Shown here: piece after piece, positions 45,251-50,031 of the stretch
Position numbering within the stretch: the stretch's first letter is position 1
How the letters are laid out: each line of letters opens with the position of its first letter
NCBI GenBank assembly: GCA_949283025.1
Contig: CASDRB010000006.1
Span: 1-50,031, forward strand
From: an uncultured bacterium
GTDB taxonomy: Bacteria; Bacillota_I; Bacilli_A; RFN20; CAG-826
Direction of reading: 5' to 3'
Length of the DNA: 50,031 nt
Notes under the pieces: model-generated
Database searches by the model: none
Told to the model about the DNA's origin: nothing
What the model saw: only the letters and a program-made list of their open reading frames with translations
Position numbers and translations under genes: made by a program

Positions 45251-45673
45251 ATGAGTGAAAAGGGGATTGTTATTTTAACAACATGTATAGTCGTTGCGTT
45301 CATTGCTATTTTCTTTTTTGTTTTAGCGTCAGTATATCATGTAAAAAAAGGACACGCTATAGTGATGGAAAAGATGCAAGAATATTATGGAATATATCAA
45401 AGCGGGTGGTATTGGTTTTGGCCATTTTTATATCATCGTGTCGGCTATTATAATTTAAAGCCAACTAAACAAATAAGGCTGTCAAATGGCAAAAAAGCCG
45501 AGATTACATACGAGATAGTTGATCTAAAAAAATATCATTATTCAAAAATTAGTGTTGAAACTTTTATTAATAAAATAACCATAGATAAAACCAATGTTGA
45601 CTTAGAATTTTTAAAAGTAAATTTAGCGCAAATCGGCATTATTTTGATAAATATTAGGCCAATTAATTGTTAA
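45251..45673 (+). CDS. Small membrane protein with SPFH/Band 7-like core
   Basis: A 140-residue protein from the ATG at 45251; an upstream ATG at 45185 would cross the promoter and lacks a ribosome binding site. One N-terminal membrane helix (VILTTCIVVAFIAIFFFVLA) is followed by YHVKKGHAIVMEKMQEYYGI and SGWYWFWPFLYHRVGYYNLK, which has the pattern of the start of SPFH/Band 7 domains (V..G.A.V.E..G.Y, pG....PF). The rest of the domain and the coiled coil are missing, so it is a miniature version. Converges with glmM, overlapping it by 11 bases. Confidence 0.62.
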   Translation: MSEKGIVILTTCIVVAFIAIFFFVLASVYHVKKGHAIVMEKMQEYYGIYQSGWYWFWPFLYHRVGYYNLKPTKQIRLSNGKKAEITYEIVDLKKYHYSKISVETFINKITIDKTNVDLEFLKVNLAQIGIILINIRPINC

Positions 45674-46997
45674 GTTTCTTAATCGTTTTGATTATTTTAT
45701 CAACATATTTTTGGCAAGTATGGCTGTCTTTTGCTTCAACCATAACCCTAATTAGCTGTTCAGTGCCACTAGGTCTAACCAATATTCGCCCATCGTCACC
45801 TAAAAGCTTTTCTACTTCATTTATATCATCTAATAATGATTGGCAAGACATAATTTGATTTTTGTTTTTCACAGGAATGTTTTTTAACAATTGCGGATAT
45901 GTTTTCATATCCTTGACAATCAAGGATGGCGACTTTTGTTCTTCATCAATAATATTCAAAAAGTGAACCGCACTCAATAAACCACATCCAGTATTCAAAT
46001 CGCTATAAAAAATAACATGTCCAGATTGTTCACCGCCTAGTGATAATCCATTTAGCTTCAAGGATTGCTGAACATATTTATCTCCTACACCAACTTCCTC
46101 ATAACCAATGCCATATCGTTTCAAAGCCTTTTTCAATCCTAAATTAGACATGGTTGTAATGACAATTTTATTTTGATTTAATTTATTGTGCTTTTTTAGA
46201 TTTAATGAAGATGCAAACATTAAAAAATCGCCATCAATTATTTGGCCATTTTCGGCGATGCACATCAAACGATCGGCATCACCATCAAAGGCAAAACCAA
46301 CATCATATTTTTTTGTTTCCATTTCTTCTATAATATGTTGCAAATGCGTTGAACCACAATTTAAATTAATATCTGTCCCATCAAAATCGCCGTTTATGAT
46401 AGTAACATCTTGATTTAACTTTTCTTGAAATAATTTTTTTGCTACGACGCAAGCCGAGCCATGGGCGCAATCTAATAATATCCGATATTTATTTTTCACA
46501 TAGCATTTACTAGCAACAAAGTCGATATATTTATCTATTAACAAGGATGAATCATGATACCTTTTTTGATAATCATCTTCATATATTTTTAAATAGTCTT
46601 TCTTACTATCAATATATTCTTCAATCAAATCTTCAATATCAGAAGAGAGCTTTTCACCATTGTTTGAAAAAATTTTAATGCCATTATCAGTAAACGGATT
46701 ATGAGATGCAGAAATCATAATCCCAAAATTAAAATCACCATTTTCAACTAAATATGAAATTGATGGCGTAGTAGTAATTCCTAATTCATATACAATTGCA
46801 CCACTTTTTAATAATCCATCAACAAGTGCTTTATCTAAAGAATCTCCACTTAATCTAGTGTCACGACCAATTAAAATTTTATTTTGTGCACCATTTGGAT
46901 ATTGTCCAATGTAGCGACCAATACGATATGCTAATTTTTTTGTAAGATAATTTGTGGCGTCACCTCTAACGCCATCAGTTCCAAAATATTTGCTCAT
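45663..46997 (-). CDS. glmM: Phosphoglucosamine mutase
   Basis: A 444-residue alpha-D-phosphohexomutase that converts glucosamine-6-phosphate to glucosamine-1-phosphate for peptidoglycan precursors. It begins YFGTDGVRGDATN, carries the phospho-Ser loop ISASHNPFTDNGIK near residue 97, the Mg-binding FDGDADR near 237, the substrate loop GGEQSGHVIF and the phosphate-binding RPSGTEQLIRVMVE. It starts 5 bases after the cdaA stop, as in the usual cdaA-(ybbR)-glmM operon, and converges with the SPFH-like gene. Confidence 0.97.
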   Translation of the reverse strand: MSKYFGTDGVRGDATNYLTKKLAYRIGRYIGQYPNGAQNKILIGRDTRLSGDSLDKALVDGLLKSGAIVYELGITTTPSISYLVENGDFNFGIMISASHNPFTDNGIKIFSNNGEKLSSDIEDLIEEYIDSKKDYLKIYEDDYQKRYHDSSLLIDKYIDFVASKCYVKNKYRILLDCAHGSACVVAKKLFQEKLNQDVTIINGDFDGTDINLNCGSTHLQHIIEEMETKKYDVGFAFDGDADRLMCIAENGQIIDGDFLMFASSLNLKKHNKLNQNKIVITTMSNLGLKKALKRYGIGYEEVGVGDKYVQQSLKLNGLSLGGEQSGHVIFYSDLNTGCGLLSAVHFLNIIDEEQKSPSLIVKDMKTYPQLLKNIPVKNKNQIMSCQSLLDDINEVEKLLGDDGRILVRPSGTEQLIRVMVEAKDSHTCQKYVDKIIKTIKKLNN

Positions 46998-47002
46998 CTT
47001 TT

Positions 47003-47791
47003 TTATTTCTCATCGACATTAAAAGCCATATAATTTTCAAAAACTCTTAAAAAATTATCAGCAGAAACACTTTCGATTTGACCATTGATTGCAAAAGATA
47101 TTCTTCCTGTTTCTTCACTGACGACAACTGTCACAGAATCGCTTACCTCACTAATACCAATAGCTGCTCTATGTCTAGAACCATACTTACCAGTAAAAGC
47201 TTTTGTCGAAGGTGTAAAAAATACCGAAGCAGAGACAATCATATTACCATGAATGATAACTGCGCCATCGTGCAATCTAGTTCCTGGATAAAAAATAGTC
47301 ATTAATAATTCTTGAGAAATTGGAGCATTTACACTAACACCATTTTTGCAAAATTCAGTCAAAGATGTCGACTTTTCAAAAGTCATCAAAGCACCAATCT
47401 TAGCTTTAGATAAAGCTTTTACTGTCGATTCAATTATTTGATAAGTAGCGTGACGGTCAAAAATTCGTTCCACTTTTTTTCGATTCAATTTAACGGCCGT
47501 TCTTTTAAAAGGATTTGCAATAAAATGACGAAAATCTCCAAGATTAGCAAACATAATAACAGTAATAATCGCACTAGTAATGCATAAAATAGCAATCAAA
47601 GATGCGTCTAAGCAAAATAAATATGACAAAATTGCTAATACATAAGAAACTATTAAAAACCAAAATGCAATCCGCCTTTTTATAACCATAATAAAAATCA
47701 ATAAAACAAAAGCGTACAATAAAGTCATTAAAATTATTTCAAATACAATATTTCCAATACCAACATTAGGTTGTTGCCAAATAAAATCCAT
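47003..47791 (-). CDS. cdaA: Diadenylate cyclase CdaA
   Basis: A 262-residue membrane-bound enzyme that makes c-di-AMP from two ATP. Three membrane helices lie in residues 10-95. The DAC domain follows with IGALMTFE, ELLMTIFYPGTRLHDGAVII (DGA motif near 175) and GSRHRAAIGISE (RHR motif near 203), then VVVSEETGRISFA. The frame is open to a TTG at 47860, but the ATG at 47791 (MDFIWQQ) has an AAAGGG site and matches the family's N-terminus. It is directly upstream of glmM; the YbbR regulator gene (cdaR) usually between them is absent. Confidence 0.95.
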   Translation of the reverse strand: MDFIWQQPNVGIGNIVFEIILMTLLYAFVLLIFIMVIKRRIAFWFLIVSYVLAILSYLFCLDASLIAILCITSAIITVIMFANLGDFRHFIANPFKRTAVKLNRKKVERIFDRHATYQIIESTVKALSKAKIGALMTFEKSTSLTEFCKNGVSVNAPISQELLMTIFYPGTRLHDGAVIIHGNMIVSASVFFTPSTKAFTGKYGSRHRAAIGISEVSDSVTVVVSEETGRISFAINGQIESVSADNFLRVFENYMAFNVDEK

Positions 47792-47895
47792 ACAAAAATA
47801 CCCTTTTGATAACATCAATATATTAACAAATAAACCATTAAATTTAAATATCTTTTGCAAAAGATAAACATTTATATCAAAAATAAAGTGGTAAA

Positions 47896-48285
47896 TTATT
47901 TATTTTTTGGAATATGAGCAATTGATTTTAGAAAAGTTTTGTTATGCTGTTTAAAAATAACGTGATGGGTTTTAAAATATTCATTAAGATAATTTTCACC
48001 AAAAACTGTTAGCGTTAAAAACATATTATCTGTTTCACTATCATATTTATAAGTTAAATATTTGTATCTAATTAGCATCGAAATTTTGAATGTTATTTTT
48101 TTAGAAACACACGAAACTAAATTTGAAAAGGTTGGTAAAAAAACAAAATTGTTTGTTTCCTCATCTTTTATACCTTTTAATATTTTATATACTCCAAATG
48201 AATTTGGAAAATAATCCATTTGATTCAAATCATGAATAGTTTTTAAAATTTTTAAATCGGAAACTGTTGGTTTAAATTCATTCAT
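47896..48285 (-). CDS. Small winged-helix-like protein, unknown
   Basis: A 129-residue protein rich in helices and basic residues. The order helix (DLKILKTIHDLNQ), helix, helix and a beta hairpin (KITFKISMLIRYKYLTYKYD, NMFLTLTVFGENYLNEYF) resembles a winged-helix or RQC-type fold, suggesting nucleic acid binding. The N-terminal methionine lies 8 bases after a TATATT box with TTGTGC 17 bp upstream and no ribosome binding site. It diverges from deoD, whose promoter lies just beyond its own. Confidence 0.6.
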   Translation of the reverse strand: MNEFKPTVSDLKILKTIHDLNQMDYFPNSFGVYKILKGIKDEETNNFVFLPTFSNLVSCVSKKITFKISMLIRYKYLTYKYDSETDNMFLTLTVFGENYLNEYFKTHHVIFKQHNKTFLKSIAHIPKNK

Positions 48286-48293
48286 ATAAAAAG

Positions 48294-48322
48294 AATATAA
48301 GATAAAACGATAAAAAGCACAA
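48294..48322 (-). promoter_or_regulatory. Promoter of the winged-helix-like gene (near-leaderless)
   Basis: On the minus strand TTGTGC (48322-48317), a 17-bp spacer and TATATT (48299-48294) precede the ATG at 48285 by 8 bases. Confidence 0.5.
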
Positions 48323-48358
48323 TTTGTAATCTTAATTTTTTTTAAAAATATTTTACGA

Positions 48359-48364
48359 TATAAT
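48359..48364 (+). promoter_or_regulatory. -10 box of deoD
   Basis: TATAAT at 48359-48364 lies 29 bases before the ATG. A GAAAGGAA ribosome binding site follows. No clear -35 box is seen, only a T run. Confidence 0.5.
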
Positions 48365-48393
48365 ATGATTATAAGTTAGAAAGGAAAAAAGTT

Positions 48394-49110
48394 ATGCCCA
48401 CACCCCATATCAACGCAAAAGAGAATGATTTTGCAAAAGTAGTACTAATGCCAGGAGATCCTTTAAGAGCTAAATGGATTGCAGAAAATTTTTTACACGA
48501 TTATCGTCAAATAACCAATGTTAGAGGAATATTAGGTTATACCGGCTACACAAAAAACAATAAAAAAATATCCGTAATGGCTTCAGGAATGGGAATACCT
48601 TCAATCGGTATATATTCATATGAATTATTTAATAATTATGGAGTAGAATTGATCATCCGTGTCGGAACATGCGGAGCTTATCAAGAAGAAATTCAATTAG
48701 GAGATGTATTAGTGTGTACCACCGCTTCAACCGATTCAAATTGGAGTGCTCAATATGGAGTTCACACCTATTCTGCTGGTGCTGATTTTGAAGCAGCGAT
48801 GGGAGCATACAACGCTTTAAAACAAAGAAATTTGCCAGCAAGATGCGGACCCATTTTATCTGCTGATGTTTTTTATGATGAAGATAAAGATGTTTGGAAA
48901 CGTTGGGCAAAATTAGGAATCATGGGCGTAGAAATGGAATCTTATGGTTTATATTGCAATGCAATGAGACTAAAAAAACGTGCTTTGTGCTTACTGACAG
49001 TCACTGATCATTTTGTTCGTCCAGAACATATGTCGAGTGATGAAAGATTAAATGGTCTAGGAAAAATGATCGAAGTAGCAATTGCAACCGCTGAACCATT
49101 TTGTGAATAA
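48394..49110 (+). CDS. deoD: Purine nucleoside phosphorylase (DeoD type)
   Basis: A 238-residue trimer/hexamer-type phosphorylase that splits purine (deoxy)nucleosides into base and (deoxy)ribose-1-phosphate. It opens PTPHINAKENDFAKVVLMPG with the phosphate-binding GDPLRAKW at 21, then RGILGYTGYTK, ASGMGIPSIGIYSYEL, RVGTCGAYQ, the Glu-Ser pair in GVEMESYGLY, and the catalytic-Asp-type TVTDHF near 203. It is a single-gene unit with its own terminator and an ordinary ribosome binding site. Confidence 0.97.
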   Translation: MPTPHINAKENDFAKVVLMPGDPLRAKWIAENFLHDYRQITNVRGILGYTGYTKNNKKISVMASGMGIPSIGIYSYELFNNYGVELIIRVGTCGAYQEEIQLGDVLVCTTASTDSNWSAQYGVHTYSAGADFEAAMGAYNALKQRNLPARCGPILSADVFYDEDKDVWKRWAKLGIMGVEMESYGLYCNAMRLKKRALCLLTVTDHFVRPEHMSSDERLNGLGKMIEVAIATAEPFCE

Positions 49111-49124
49111 ACGTTAATATTATT

Positions 49125-49150
49125 AAAAAAGGCACTAAATAGTGCCTTTT
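49125..49150 (+). terminator. Bidirectional terminator after deoD
   Basis: GGCACT-AAAT-AGTGCC forms a 6-bp stem with TTTTATTT on the plus strand and TTTTTTAAT on the minus strand. It closes deoD and the decayed gene at 49162. Confidence 0.9.
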
Positions 49151-49161
49151 ATTTATATAAT

Positions 49162-49678
49162 TTATTTTTCAGTAGCAGTTCGATCACCAATTAAGTGATT
49201 ATTAATATCTTCAAAAATTTGTTTGACAGACATTGGCTTACGACCTACCAATTTTTCAAAATCATCAGTGAATGTTGGGATTTGATATAAGCTTCAGTCC
49301 AAACATGGTCATTGACTTCATAAGTGTTGATATTCTTATCACCAGCTCCAACAATTGATGTATAAACAATTTTATTAACACCTGCTTTTACGCAAGCATC
49401 AATTGCTCTTTTATGTGCATCGCGTCGTCGCGGTCCAACAAATGGCATAGAAATTAAAATTACAACGTCTGCACCATCAAATGATTTCGCTAAAGTAGAT
49501 TCATCATTAAAATCTGCTGTTCTTAGTTCAATCCCTTTTCCCTGATATTTCTCAAGTCCTTGGTTAGTTGGTGCACAAAAAATCAAATTTTTAGAATCAT
49601 ATTGTTGTAAAAATATCTCGGCCGGCCTTTTTCCCAAAATTACCATCGACACCATTTAAATAAAAGAATTTTTTGCAT
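49162..49678 (-). pseudogene. Decayed NmrA/SDR-type NAD(P)-binding protein gene
   Basis: The pieces of a reductase-like gene are visible in three frames. The start MQKILLF at 49678 has an AGAGGTG site; NGVDGNFG follows in a second frame; the main open part (49655-49245) encodes RPAEIFLQQYDSKN, a TADFNDESTLAKSFDGADVV Rossmann-like block and KIVYTSIVGAGD. After a further frame change the end is TFTDDFEKLVGRKPMSV and then FEDINNHLIGDRTATEK. At about 170 residues it is also shorter than intact relatives of nearly 300, so part of the middle to C-terminal region is deleted. It is not expected to be functional. Confidence 0.82.
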
Positions 49679-49741
49679 AAATAACACCTCTAGAAACATT
49701 GTACATAAATTAATATGAGATGTTAATTGAACTAAATAAAT

Positions 49742-50031
49742 TTAATTGTATAATTTTCCGCCGGATACATTACCATAATTTTTATTTGAATCCCATAGTT
49801 CAGCATTTGTATTGACGTAATTTAATGCTTTTCCAACGATTCCACCAGCATAATTCCCACCACATTCAATGTCTGCATTATTGATGTTTCCACTAATTTC
49901 AACACATACATAATAATCTTTCGCACCATAGTCTGGATTATAATGTTGATACATTCCTGAGACACTTCCTGCGATACCACCAGCATAATCTCCTGAAGAA
50001 GTTATTTTTCCGTTGTTAATATTATCAGTAA
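49742..50031 (-). CDS. C-terminal end of a repeat-rich surface protein (GLUG-like), partial
   Basis: The last 96 codons of a larger protein that enters from the right edge. The frame continues upstream of the internal Met at 49954. It consists of beta-helix-like repeats: DYAGGIAGSVSG and NYAGGIVGKALN, with INNGKITSSG, INNADIECGG and NYGNVSGG between them. The alternating Asn-Gly and GGI(A/V)G pattern matches GLUG-type repeats of large adhesin-like exported proteins in gut bacteria. The protein ends soon after the last repeat without a membrane or sortase anchor, so it may be secreted or anchored at its other end. Confidence 0.72.
   Translation of the reverse strand, partial: TDNINNGKITSSGDYAGGIAGSVSGMYQHYNPDYGAKDYYVCVEISGNINNADIECGGNYAGGIVGKALNYVNTNAELWDSNKNYGNVSGGKLYN

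Overview
The window looks like a piece of the chromosome of an AT-rich, Gram-positive-type bacterium (Bacillota, probably one of the uncultured gut Bacilli near the Erysipelotrichia/RF39/Mollicutes branch). The signs are very A+T-rich host genes, lipoproteins with lipobox signals, a monoderm-style Tad pilus locus without a secretin, cdaA-glmM, and the standard code: TAG is a normal stop (glyA ends in it) and the only Trp tRNA seen has anticodon CCA. The lineage is an inference from gene content; no 16S gene is present.

Region 1 (1-17467) is part of a prophage or related integrative element, transcribed almost entirely leftward. Its backbone is a phage replication module: a sigma/ArpU-like regulator, small proteins, a RecB-like nuclease (DUF2800), a DUF2815 protein, a family A DNA polymerase, a P4-type primase-helicase, a VRR-NUC nuclease and the start of a SNF2-type helicase cut by the window edge. 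An orphan C5 cytosine methyltransferase sits at the right end. Between that methyltransferase and the regulator lies an AT-rich restriction-modification cargo: an XRE regulator, an N6-adenine methyltransferase, a C5 methyltransferase, a McrB-like AAA+ NTPase and a LlaJI-type nuclease, joined by ATGA overlaps. A zinc-ribbon gene of unknown function faces this cargo tail to tail. No integrase, structural or lysis genes are in the window.

Region 2 (17468-17829) is a repeat-rich junction next to tRNA-Trp, with four tandem 19-20 bp repeats, a fifth inverted copy, a 12-bp inverted repeat and a perfect dyad. It is a plausible attachment or control site for the element.

Region 3 (17830-29699) is host metabolism: a lipoprotein, a CmpB-type membrane protein, aldehyde dehydrogenase, enolase, a fluoride riboswitch upstream of a CPA2 antiporter broken by one in-frame TAG, a MATE exporter, aminopeptidase-glyA, a flavin reductase-like protein and a second lipoprotein.

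Region 4 (29764-34980) holds tRNA-Glu(TTC), tRNA-Asn, an acyl carrier protein and a compact eight-gene Tad/Flp pilus operon.

Region 5 (35037-50031) holds a guanylate-kinase-like enzyme, a short-chain dehydrogenase, a Pro/Glu-rich membrane protein, a lipid kinase, an MFS transporter, gltX followed directly by tRNA-Glu(CTC), tRNA-Gly, membrane proteins, a Nudix hydrolase, cdaA-glmM (no ybbR between them), deoD, a decayed NmrA-type gene and the C-terminal end of a repeat-rich surface protein. Several genes here have a consensus -10 box only 6-8 bases before the start codon, which suggests leaderless mRNAs.
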